From the NCBI GenBank assembly GCA_964599275.1, contig CAZRFK010000023.1, forward strand, positions 1 through 24,970: a stretch of DNA of 24,970 nt, read 5' to 3'. The DNA is from PUMD01 sp964599275. Lineage in GTDB: Bacteria > Bacillota > Sulfobacillia > SLMV01. The notes below the pieces were generated by a model. That model had not been told where the DNA came from and did no database searches. It saw only the letters and a program-made list of their open reading frames with translations. The translations under genes were made by a program, and so were the position numbers. Of this stretch, positions 1 through 6,309 are shown in pieces (position 1 is the first letter of the stretch; every line of letters begins with the position of its first letter).

Positions 1-2
1 TC

Positions 3-62
3 TTTGCCTACGAGGAGGGTGTGGCTGCGCTGGACGTCAAGATCACCCTACAAGAGGAATGA
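3..62 (+). CDS. C-terminal end of an unrecognised gene (5' part outside window)
   Basis: The third frame is open from the window edge and ends at a TGA at 60-62, giving the last 19 residues FAYEEGVAALDVKITLQEE. The acidic, amphipathic composition and the position directly ahead of a strong hairpin (104-143) fit the end of a real gene. The piece is too short to assign a family, and the other two frames also stay open for 12 to 40 codons, so the call is tentative. Confidence 0.4.
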   Translation, partial: FAYEEGVAALDVKITLQEE

Positions 63-103
63 ATTGGCAGGCTTATAGAACATAGAATTTAATGTCAGCA
101 ACA

Positions 104-143
104 ACAGCGGAAAGGACATTTTCAAAGTTGTCCTTTCCGCTGT
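104..143. terminator. Perfect 15-bp hairpin between convergent genes
   Basis: The arms 104-118 (ACAGCGGAAAGGACA) and 129-143 (TGTCCTTTCCGCTGT) are perfectly complementary around a 10-nt loop. The hairpin lies between a gene ending at 62 on plus and one ending at 179 on minus. No clear U-tract follows on either strand, so it may be a bidirectional terminator or an mRNA 3'-end stabiliser rather than a textbook intrinsic terminator. Confidence 0.65.
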
Positions 144-178
144 CTGAATATGTGCTGTGGTGTGATTCGAGCGGAATC

Positions 179-694
179 TTATCTCCTGAACCTGGACTGT
201 TTGATGATTGAGGTGCGGATTTCTTCTATACACAGGAGCCTTTGCCATACCCTTTTCATGATATGCTTGAATTGAGCGCTGAGTATTTCCGGCATGCCAC
301 TCTGCACCAGAGGGCAGATCATCTGCCCTCTCTTGTCCAGTACTAAATTGAGCTGCCCAGAGTCATTCAGATGAGCTGTCAGGGGAAACGTGCGACATGC
401 AAATGGCCGTAGATGCCTGGGACAATTTTCATCGCAGATAATAAACCGGTTTCCCTGGTTCGATGAGCCTTCCGGCGTAGGTTCTGCTTGCTGGTTCTGG
501 TTATGCAGCCAGGGTTCTTCAGCCAGAAGCAGTTGTTCGCCCGGGTAAAGATAAAGGCCTACGCCCGGTGTCCAGTCCGTACAGCATAGTGAACCACATA
601 GCTGACCACAGTCTTTTTCCCGGAGGGGGGTAACCTGGTCAGTCATAGCATAGATATGCCTCCAGAAACTTACATATCCTTCATTGCTGAGCAA
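179..694 (-). CDS. YkgJ-like cysteine-cluster (putative metal-binding) protein
   Basis: This 171-aa protein has eight cysteines in a pattern like the YkgJ / 'Fe-S or zinc-chelating' family: C29-x3-C33-x3-C37-C38 near the N-terminus, then C87-x3-C91 and the RPFACRTFPL block around C100, with C127 later. These could ligand an iron-sulfur cluster or zinc; the family's biochemical role is largely unknown. The start is a TTG at 694-692, chosen because GGAGG lies 8 nt upstream (707-703); an ATG at codon 17 has a poorer site. It overlaps the end of the upstream Nudix gene by 14 nt, so the two are probably translationally coupled. Family assignment rests on the Cys and RPxxCRxxPL motif only; no enzymatic function can be claimed. 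Confidence 0.75.
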   Translation of the reverse strand: MLSNEGYVSFWRHIYAMTDQVTPLREKDCGQLCGSLCCTDWTPGVGLYLYPGEQLLLAEEPWLHNQNQQAEPTPEGSSNQGNRFIICDENCPRHLRPFACRTFPLTAHLNDSGQLNLVLDKRGQMICPLVQSGMPEILSAQFKHIMKRVWQRLLCIEEIRTSIIKQSRFRR

Positions 695-1328
695 TAGTCA
701 ATCCTCCATCCGAATTCTCAATCAGGTGTTTCAGACATATTACCGACCAGCCCTCTGTGATCTCGGGATCGAGCGGTATGTCATCAGGATGCTGGAATTG
801 TCCCTGGAGTTTGTCCGTTTCACGGACTGCCACCTCAGTTGTTTCCGGCACCATGAGCTGATAAATCAAACCAAAATGACACCTTCCAACCTCATCTCTG
901 TCGTCATTCAGTATTCCTATTGAAGTGAGGCATTGATTCAGGTCATCAATAGATAACTCGGGTAAGAAATTCAGCTCCTCTGTCAATTCCCTGTACAAGT
1001 TTCTCTTCAACAGCTGAGAAAAAGAACGGCTGGACTCTCCCTGCGGGCGCATGTGTCCACCGATACCGACTGAAAGTTTGCCGTGGAGACGTTCTTCCCC
1101 GCTGTTTTTCGTACGACGGGTAGTAAATATTTTCTTCCCCCGGGTTACCATGACATAAGGGATGGGCTGCTTCCAGTCGGTTCGCTTTTCAGATTCTTCT
1201 CTGGAGGCAGTGAAAAAATGCTCATTTAAGCGTTTTATGTATAGGTCGGTATTGACTCTGATTCCGCAAAATCTATCTTGTCGCAAGAGATCTTTTCTTT
1301 CAATTACTATTATTATTTCCTGCTGCAT
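681..1328 (-). CDS. Divergent Nudix-domain protein
   Basis: This 215-aa protein contains a recognisable Nudix helix, RELTEELNF at residues 113-121, matching RE-U-x-EE-x-G-U except that the late glycine is Asn. It is preceded by a GIGGHMRPQGE loop at 89-98. The distance from the loop glutamate to the RE pair is about twice the canonical seven residues, so the loop is expanded. Nudix proteins usually hydrolyse nucleoside diphosphates linked to another moiety; here the substrate is unknown, and the enlarged loop makes plain MutT-like activity uncertain. The start ATG at 1328 has a GGAAGGGG site 6 nt upstream on the minus strand. It is the first gene of a two-gene minus-strand unit with the YkgJ-like protein and is divergent from the iron operon. 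Confidence 0.75.
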   Translation of the reverse strand: MQQEIIIVIERKDLLRQDRFCGIRVNTDLYIKRLNEHFFTASREESEKRTDWKQPIPYVMVTRGKKIFTTRRTKNSGEERLHGKLSVGIGGHMRPQGESSRSFSQLLKRNLYRELTEELNFLPELSIDDLNQCLTSIGILNDDRDEVGRCHFGLIYQLMVPETTEVAVRETDKLQGQFQHPDDIPLDPEITEGWSVICLKHLIENSDGGLTIAQQ

Positions 1329-1368
1329 TTTGTACCCCTTCCGTTGGCTTCCCTCATGTTATGCCCAC

Positions 1369-1396
1369 CATATATTTACAGTGAATATACTTGCAA
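1369..1396 (-). promoter_or_regulatory. Possible sigma-A promoter for the Nudix gene
   Basis: On the minus strand TTGCAA (1396-1391) is followed after 16 nt by TATATG (1374-1369). Initiation would fall near 1361, leaving a leader of about 33 nt before the ATG at 1328. The match is moderate and based on consensus only. Confidence 0.4.
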
Positions 1397-1572
1397 ACTT
1401 AAGTATCTGTGCCTCTATGAGGTCGAGCGACTTTCTAGAACAAATTCTATATCAGGGTAGGGCTAACCTCCCTGAGTTGAAGGGTGGTAAGCTAATCATC
1501 GGCGACAAAAGTGCTCGAGGTGGCTAGCATGGTTCAACATCTTCCAATATCTGAACTTCAACCGGAGTGTGG

Positions 1573-1606
1573 TTGACTGATAGCAGTCCTTAAGAGAAAA
1601 TATAAG
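1573..1606 (+). promoter_or_regulatory. Weak candidate promoter of the iron operon
   Basis: TTGACT at 1573-1578 resembles a -35 box. Candidate -10 sequences are AAAATA (1597-1602, spacing 18) or TATAAG (1601-1606, spacing 22); neither is ideal. Either would start transcription within or next to the Fur-type palindrome at 1615-1634, the arrangement expected for repression. Confidence 0.35.
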
Positions 1607-1614
1607 CAGGTAAT

Positions 1615-1634
1615 TGAAAACAATTATCATTATC
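1615..1634. promoter_or_regulatory. Fur-box-like operator upstream of the nas-like/feoAB operon
   Basis: The sequence GAAAACAATTATCATTATC (1616-1634) matches the classical 19-bp Fur box GATAATGATAATCATTATC at 15 of 19 positions. Read as the Bacillus 7-1-7 site it is TGAAAAC-A-ATTATCA (1615-1629), with a perfect right half and 5 of 7 in the left half. It sits 18 nt before the GTG of the first operon gene. The iron-transport genes downstream support an iron-dependent repressor; a paralogue such as Zur or PerR cannot be excluded from sequence alone. Confidence 0.7.
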
Positions 1635-1651
1635 TGTCTGGGGGGTCACGG

Positions 1652-2260
1652 GTGACGGACTCGCGATTGATAGCCAGCATCACAGCAAAATGGGAAAAGA
1701 TTGCATCTAGCAATTCCTTGCTTAGTTCCATTTATGCTTATCCCTACCGGGAAGTAGTTGCCCGCGAGGTTTCTCTCGCTTCTGTGAAAGATACTGATTA
1801 TGTGGTCAATATAGGATGTGGAGCTGTGCCGTTTACAGCTATTCATGTTGCCAGGATATCTGGTGCACAGGTCTGGGCTATGGAGCGTGAACCTGATACA
1901 GCTCAAGCAGCAAGGCAATGTATCCAGCGCCTGGGGTTGGAACAGAGCATAACCATAATTGAAGGTGATGCAGCTGAGGGAGTTCCTGAGGGATTTACAG
2001 CTGCATTTGTTGCTTTACAAGCAGAACCAAAAAATGAAATCCTCAACCGATTAGTGCAAACTGGAAAAGCAGATGCAAGGCTGGTGTTCAGGGCTGCCAG
2101 TTCGTTATTTGAGGGACAGTATGATGACCTGGACCATCAACTTCACAGCAGTGGATGTGTTCATCACAACATGGCCACTTTCGACAGATCACTGCTTTAT
2201 CTGTTGGGAGAGAACATACAAGTTGATGCAGGTAGAGGTGACGAAAATGGCTGTGAATGA
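1652..2260 (+). CDS. Nicotianamine-synthase-like protein 1 (SAM-dependent, divergent)
   Basis: This 202-aa protein has a class I SAM-binding fold: NIGCGAVPFTAI (residues 53-64) is the glycine-rich loop, AMERE (76-80) the acidic strand-2 end, and EGDAA (104-108) the next turn. The loop followed by small residues and Thr, and the later ALQAEPKNEIL (121-131) and ARLVFR (142-147) blocks, resemble nicotianamine synthase (NAS/CntL), which joins aminobutyrate units of SAM instead of transferring methyl groups. A Glu at 39 ahead of the loop occupies the region of the NAS catalytic Glu, but I cannot align it with certainty. GTG start, with GGGGGG 6 nt upstream. The last codons overlap the next gene by 14 nt. 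It is more divergent than its neighbour (GCGAVPFT versus GCGPLPMT). A conventional methyltransferase remains possible. Confidence 0.65.
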   Translation: MTDSRLIASITAKWEKIASSNSLLSSIYAYPYREVVAREVSLASVKDTDYVVNIGCGAVPFTAIHVARISGAQVWAMEREPDTAQAARQCIQRLGLEQSITIIEGDAAEGVPEGFTAAFVALQAEPKNEILNRLVQTGKADARLVFRAASSLFEGQYDDLDHQLHSSGCVHHNMATFDRSLLYLLGENIQVDAGRGDENGCE

Positions 2261-2873
2261 ACACTGTGATGGAGGGACAGCCTGTAGGCTGTCTGGTCAA
2301 CTGGTTAAGGGCCTGGAGAAACTGGGTTCTCGCTGGCGACAGCTGGGTTCTGCGTATAGAAAGCAGTTTTATAGGGATATGATTGAGCAGGAGATTCATC
2401 TCGTATCTCCTTCGCCCAGAAGTTCAATACTACATGTGGGGTGTGGACCACTGCCCATGACTGCGTTGAAGCTGGCCCGCAGGGGGTTCGAAGTAACAGC
2501 GGTTGACTCTGATCCGGAGGCTGTAGAAAAAGCAGAGCAATTTTGCGTGCAGCATAAAATTAGTTCCCTGGTAAATGTACAGCTGCAGAATGGCTCATCT
2601 CTGCGGACAGAAGAGTTTGATGCTATCTGGGTTTCCCTTCATGTAAACCCTAAGGAGAAGGTCCTGAGTAATCTGCTTTCAGGGATGAAAGCGGGAGCCA
2701 GGCTTGTGTATAGAAATCCAAGGGGGCATCTGGCTCTTTTTTACCCCCGTATTGATCCCAGCAAATTGGCTCCTCAACAGTTATACGAAAGTGTTGAAAC
2801 AAGCCTCGGAAAAGAGTTAGTCCTCATAGAAAAAGAATCGGAGAGCAACAAGGGAGAGTGGACCGATGAGTAG
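2247..2873 (+). CDS. Nicotianamine-synthase-like protein 2
   Basis: This 208-aa protein is the closer NAS match of the two. HVGCGPLPMTAL (63-74) corresponds to the G-S/C-G-P-L-P-x-T loop typical of nicotianamine synthases and CntL. It is followed by AVDSDPEAVEKA (85-96), VNPKEKVL (133-140) and RLVYRNPRGHLALFYP (152-167), the last resembling the R-x-x-x-G-x-x-x-x-L-Y-P stretch of archaeal NAS. Glu47/Glu49 precede the domain where NAS places a catalytic Glu. These enzymes build metal-chelating polyamino acids from SAM. The ATG at 2247 was chosen over an upstream ATG at 2073 because AGAGGTGA lies just before it and the earlier start would lie deep inside the upstream gene. It overlaps feoA by 8 nt. 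Product and metal are unknown; no opine dehydrogenase or racemase gene is adjacent. Confidence 0.72.
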   Translation: MAVNEHCDGGTACRLSGQLVKGLEKLGSRWRQLGSAYRKQFYRDMIEQEIHLVSPSPRSSILHVGCGPLPMTALKLARRGFEVTAVDSDPEAVEKAEQFCVQHKISSLVNVQLQNGSSLRTEEFDAIWVSLHVNPKEKVLSNLLSGMKAGARLVYRNPRGHLALFYPRIDPSKLAPQQLYESVETSLGKELVLIEKESESNKGEWTDE

Positions 2874-3162
2874 TAAAAATATATCCCCTACCACAACTTC
2901 TAACGTTTCGTTGGTTGATATCAAGCCGAATCAATCTGCCATTATAGATTCAGTTCCCGATGAACCTCTCTTCCCACCGCTTGGACTGCGGCCTGGCAAA
3001 GAGGTAACCCTGCACTGTCGACATCCGCTCAACGGACCGCTTGTGGTTGATGTTGAGGGGCGGCGTGTGGCCATTGGTCGGCAGATAGCTCATCAAATCG
3101 CAGTTGTCCAGGAGGAGGTGTCTCCTGCGTGGGTTTGCAGGCAGGTGGGGAGCAGCCACTGA
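2866..3162 (+). CDS. feoA: FeoA-family ferrous iron transport accessory protein
   Basis: This 98-aa protein carries one FeoA (SH3-like) domain at about residues 14-80: the LVDIKPNQSAIIDSV opening, PLGLRPGKEVTLHCR and GPLVVDVEGRRVAIGRQIAHQIAV follow the family order. FeoA is a small cytosolic protein thought to act on the FeoB channel or its GTPase. It starts at an ATG overlapping the end of the second NAS-like gene by 8 nt and ends 34 nt inside feoB. The non-conserved tail (about residues 81-98) is the part that overlaps the feoB ribosome site (GGAGGAGG, 3111-3118) and start, so the two genes are very likely coupled. Confidence 0.9.
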   Translation: MSSKNISPTTTSNVSLVDIKPNQSAIIDSVPDEPLFPPLGLRPGKEVTLHCRHPLNGPLVVDVEGRRVAIGRQIAHQIAVVQEEVSPAWVCRQVGSSH

Positions 3163-4856
3163 TTTTGTTAATTGGTCCACCCAATGTTGGAAAGAGCGTC
3201 CTTTTCAATCAGCTGAGCGGGTTGGAAGTGGCTATGGCCAATTATCCTGGCACTACTGTAGATTACACCGAAGGTGAAGTGACCTTTGAAGGAGTGTCGG
3301 CGCGTTTAATTGATGTTCCTGGTACTTACACTCTTGATGCCGCTAATGAGGCCGAACAGGTAGCTGTTGACATGTTGGAAAAGGACCCGGACCTGGTCAT
3401 TTGTGTTCTTGACGCCAAGAATTTAGAGAGCAGCATTTATCTGGCTCTTCAAGTGCTGCAGCGCCGCCTGCCGACGGTTATGGTGGTCAACAGGGTTGAT
3501 CTTCTTGCTGAGGAAGGTAAGAGGTTGGATGTGCAGGCATTGAGTGAGGAACTTCAGCTGCCGGTGCTGCCTACAATAGCTGTGTCCAATCAGGGGATCG
3601 ACAAACTGCGAGAAACAATTGCCGGTGTACTGACAGGGCAGCTCAACCCCATTCCAAGGTCTCCAGAACCACGGTGGCGTTATGCAGAAGAAATTTATCA
3701 CCGTGCAGTTGTCGGCAGCAGAGTCTCTGCTTCCACTTCGCGGCAGACTCTCGGAGATGCCGCCATGCGTCCCTGGCCGGGTATCTTGATAGCCATTGCC
3801 GTCCTGGGTGGTTCTTTTGCCGTGGTGGTGGGTTTGGGAATGGCTTTGAGGAGATTTGTGCTGCTGCCGATATTTGCAGACTTGGTGACTCCCAATATAG
3901 TTTCAGCAGTTGAGCAGGTTGTGCCTGCCGGTTCACTCAGAAACATAATGATAGGCGAATATGGGTTTTTGACCAAGGGTATTGAATGGCCGTTAACCCT
4001 GGTGATGCCGTATGTGATCAGCTTTTACCTGGCATTGAGCGTGTTGGAAGACACTGGGTACATGCCTCGTCTGGGAGTATTGCTTGATGGTCTGTGTAAC
4101 AAGATTGGTCTGTCGGGTGCCGGGATTGTTCCGCTCCTACTTGGCTATGGTTGTGGTATACCTGCGATAATGTCTACGAGAGCTTTACCTTCCCGAAAGA
4201 ACCGGATGATGGTTGCGCTCATGGTTTCTCTCAGTGTACCTTGCATGGCTCAAACCGGAGCTTTCATTTCTCTTCTGGCGGCTCATTCGGTGAGTGCTTT
4301 AGTTTTCGTTGCTTTTCTTTCTATTGTTGCGCTAATTTTTTTCGGATCCATGTTGAACTTTCTCCTGCCTGGAGAACCACCTCAAACAGTAATGGAAATG
4401 CCGGATATGTTATTACCCCGCTTTCATGTTACGGTCAAGAAATTGTGGATGCACACGAAACATTATCTGGGCGATGCGGTTTTACCGGTAATCGGAGGTG
4501 TGGCTGTTGCTGCTGTACTCTATGAGACTGGTTTGATGGTACAATTGGGCGAATTTTTGAGCCCTGTGGTATCTGGATGGCTGCATTTGCCAGAAGATGC
4601 TGCTGTGCCGATTTTACTGGGGGTTTTCCGGCGAGAGCTTACTGTTCTGCCGCTGATGGAGATGCAGCTCAGTACTTTGCAGCTTACTGTTGGTTCAGTG
4701 GTTGCGTTGTTTTACGTGCCCTGTGTGGCTATGTTGGCCATGTTGATGCGGGAGTTCAATTTTATGTTCGCTGCCCTGACCATGTTTGTCACCACATCCT
4801 CTGCTTTTGTCATTGGAGGAGTAGTTGCCCATCTGGGGATACTGTTAGGATTATGA
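3129..4856 (+). CDS. feoB: Ferrous iron transporter FeoB (compact form)
   Basis: FeoB is the inner-membrane Fe(II) permease with an N-terminal G-protein domain. G1 is GPPNVGKS (16-23), G2 lies in YPGTTVDYTEG, G3 is DVPG, and G4 reads NRVD rather than the usual NKxD. After a short helical linker the membrane part has the two Gate segments: GYGCGIPAIMSTR (about 337-350) and GVFRRELTVLP (about 498-508), plus the family's Cys in VPCMAQ and YVPCVAM. At 575 aa it is shorter than many FeoB proteins (often 650-770) and has no C-terminal FeoC-like or Cys-rich extension. The GTG start at 3129 has GGAGGAGG 10 nt upstream; the first 34 nt lie within feoA. Iron regulation is inferred from the Fur-type site ahead of the operon. 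Confidence 0.96.
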   Translation: MGLQAGGEQPLILLIGPPNVGKSVLFNQLSGLEVAMANYPGTTVDYTEGEVTFEGVSARLIDVPGTYTLDAANEAEQVAVDMLEKDPDLVICVLDAKNLESSIYLALQVLQRRLPTVMVVNRVDLLAEEGKRLDVQALSEELQLPVLPTIAVSNQGIDKLRETIAGVLTGQLNPIPRSPEPRWRYAEEIYHRAVVGSRVSASTSRQTLGDAAMRPWPGILIAIAVLGGSFAVVVGLGMALRRFVLLPIFADLVTPNIVSAVEQVVPAGSLRNIMIGEYGFLTKGIEWPLTLVMPYVISFYLALSVLEDTGYMPRLGVLLDGLCNKIGLSGAGIVPLLLGYGCGIPAIMSTRALPSRKNRMMVALMVSLSVPCMAQTGAFISLLAAHSVSALVFVAFLSIVALIFFGSMLNFLLPGEPPQTVMEMPDMLLPRFHVTVKKLWMHTKHYLGDAVLPVIGGVAVAAVLYETGLMVQLGEFLSPVVSGWLHLPEDAAVPILLGVFRRELTVLPLMEMQLSTLQLTVGSVVALFYVPCVAMLAMLMREFNFMFAALTMFVTTSSAFVIGGVVAHLGILLGL

Positions 4857-4927
4857 GAAAAAGAAGTCCTGATATTAACACATCAAAGCCCGGAATCATA
4901 TAGAAACAGTCGACAAGGAGGGACAGG

Positions 4928-6121
4928 ATGTTCAGGAAATTAACTTCATGTCAGAAGCCACCTTTGTTGAACAGACTATCTACGCGACCGAAGTTGCGCT
5001 TGCATTGGCTGATTATCTTTTGTGTTAGTCTGGTTTTGATGAGCAATCAAGCTGCAGCTGGTGCAGCAGAGGAATTCACACCTGTTGAGGAGGATACATA
5101 CCGGGCTGAGGTGCTCGAAGTGGATTTGCAGGAAGGTGATGATTTTACATGGGGTGAGTCACCCGGAGTACAAATGGTTACCTTGCAGTTCATTGATGGC
5201 CCCAGACAGGGAGAAGAACATGTTGTTGAGAACCACCTGACCGGAAATCCGGCCTTTGATATTGAGGTTTCCGAGGGTGACCGGGTGTTAGTTGGTGAAA
5301 TGGACGGAAGTTTTCACATCATGGATTTCGTGCGTGACCTTCCGCTTAAATGGATGCTCACCTTATTCCTGGTATCTCTGCTGATAGTTGGAGGGCTCAA
5401 GGGTTTGAAAGTCTTAGTAACTCTTTCTTTGACTGGGTTGGCCATAAAGTACATTATGATTCCGGGCCTTCTGAATGGTTATAATCCGGTTAACATCACA
5501 GTGTTGATTAGTGCAGTAGTTGTGGCCCTGACGGCTTTGTTGTTATTGGGTTTTGGGAGCAAGTTTATGGCCGCTGTGGGGGGTACCGTTCTGGGTACAG
5601 TTGGCGCAGCAGTCGTTGCTCATATTTTTGCCGGTTCTGCTCATCTGATGGGTATGCACACTCAGGAAGCCCAGCAGCTTTATTTTACTGCTGATATAGC
5701 AATCGATTTCCGGGGGCTGCTTCTCGCTGGATTTATATTAGGTGCTCTTGGAGCCATCATGGACGTTTGTGTTTCAATAGCATCGTCTGTGCAGGAGATA
5801 AGCAAGGCAGATCCGGACATGTCCTTTCTACAGCTATTCAGGTCAGGCCTGAATGTGGGAAAAGATGTACTGGGAACCATGGCCAATACATTGATACTTG
5901 CTTATACCGGCAGTGCGCTTCCCCTGCTCCTTCTTCTGGGGGTTCATCCCATTGACACGATAAAATTGATGAATCTTGATGTCATCGCCACGGAGGTTGT
6001 GCGGGCGCTGAGCGGAAGTATAGGGATGGTTCTTAGTGTACCCGCCACGGCTTTGTTGGCTGCGTTTCTGGTAGCGCGAGAAACCCCGCTTAAATCTGAT
6101 ACTCCTGCAGACGGTGAATGA
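4928..6121 (+). CDS. YibE/F-family multi-pass membrane protein
   Basis: This 397-aa protein has an N-terminal signal/anchor segment (about residues 25-45, LHWLIIFCVSLVLM then AAAGAAEE), an extracytoplasmic beta-rich region with a YRAEVLEVD start and EGDRVLVGE motif, then a long polytopic region from about 138 onward that includes GAIMDVCVSIASSVQEI. This layout fits the YibE/F family (PF07907), whose transport substrate is unknown. GGAGGG (4917-4922) is 5 nt before the ATG. The 71-nt gap after feoB shows no terminator, so read-through from the iron operon is plausible but not shown. Family assignment is from motif memory. Confidence 0.85.
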   Translation: MFRKLTSCQKPPLLNRLSTRPKLRLHWLIIFCVSLVLMSNQAAAGAAEEFTPVEEDTYRAEVLEVDLQEGDDFTWGESPGVQMVTLQFIDGPRQGEEHVVENHLTGNPAFDIEVSEGDRVLVGEMDGSFHIMDFVRDLPLKWMLTLFLVSLLIVGGLKGLKVLVTLSLTGLAIKYIMIPGLLNGYNPVNITVLISAVVVALTALLLLGFGSKFMAAVGGTVLGTVGAAVVAHIFAGSAHLMGMHTQEAQQLYFTADIAIDFRGLLLAGFILGALGAIMDVCVSIASSVQEISKADPDMSFLQLFRSGLNVGKDVLGTMANTLILAYTGSALPLLLLLGVHPIDTIKLMNLDVIATEVVRALSGSIGMVLSVPATALLAAFLVARETPLKSDTPADGE

Positions 6122-6127
6122 CAGCTG

Positions 6128-6190
6128 ACGAATCATTTACGCGTCACCCATGCAACCTGCCGCCCGTTTCAGCCGATTCGTGCAGTGACG
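6128..6190 (+). repeat. Inverted repeats downstream of the YibE/F gene
   Basis: ACGAATC (6128-6134) pairs with GATTCGT (6175-6181), and CGTCAC (6142-6147) pairs with GTGACG (6185-6190); the two pairings are interleaved, so they exclude each other or form a pseudoknot. No T-tract follows, so a terminator is not claimed. Confidence 0.35.
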
Positions 6191-6260
6191 ATGTAATGTA
6201 TGCTTTTCAAATGGTCAAATTCTTTGATAGTGTACTGACATGATGGTTAGACATGGTGTG

Positions 6261-6276
6261 AGCCCAGAACTGGGCT
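6261..6276. promoter_or_regulatory. Short palindrome ahead of the 406-aa gene
   Basis: AGCCCA-GAAC-TGGGCT forms a perfect 6-bp inverted repeat (7 bp if a 2-nt loop is allowed), 34 nt before the GTG at 6310. It could be an operator, perhaps for the winged-helix-like product downstream, or a leader hairpin. No U-tract follows. Confidence 0.3.
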
Positions 6277-6309
6277 AAACTCATTAATATGAAAAGGTAG
6301 GCGAACCCC

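Larger units (their letters stand above)
1329..1651. other. Divergent intergenic region, no gene seen
   Basis: These 323 bases separate the minus-strand Nudix gene from the plus-strand iron operon. They hold a probable minus-strand promoter (1369-1396), a small inverted repeat TATATT/AATATA (1371-1389), a weak GC-rich hairpin around 1453-1475 (arms related to CAGGG-AGG), a weak plus-strand promoter and a Fur-type palindrome (1615-1634). The open frames across it have poor starts and run through the Nudix gene in the wrong sense, so I regard them as non-coding. Confidence 0.7.

Noticed and set aside
1162..1527. Plus-strand open frame of 121 codons
   Set aside because: It lies antisense to the Nudix gene for half its length, has no ribosome site and a low-complexity Cys/Ser/Ile-rich product; a shadow frame.
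2073..2246. Longer N-terminus (58 extra codons) for the second NAS-like gene
   Set aside because: It would overlap the upstream gene by 188 nt in another frame, its sequence is Trp/Cys-rich and unlike the family, and ATG 2247 has a good ribosome site.
3643..3976. Several open frames antisense to feoB
   Set aside because: They are shadows of the conserved FeoB reading frame, with no ribosome sites and no recognisable motifs.
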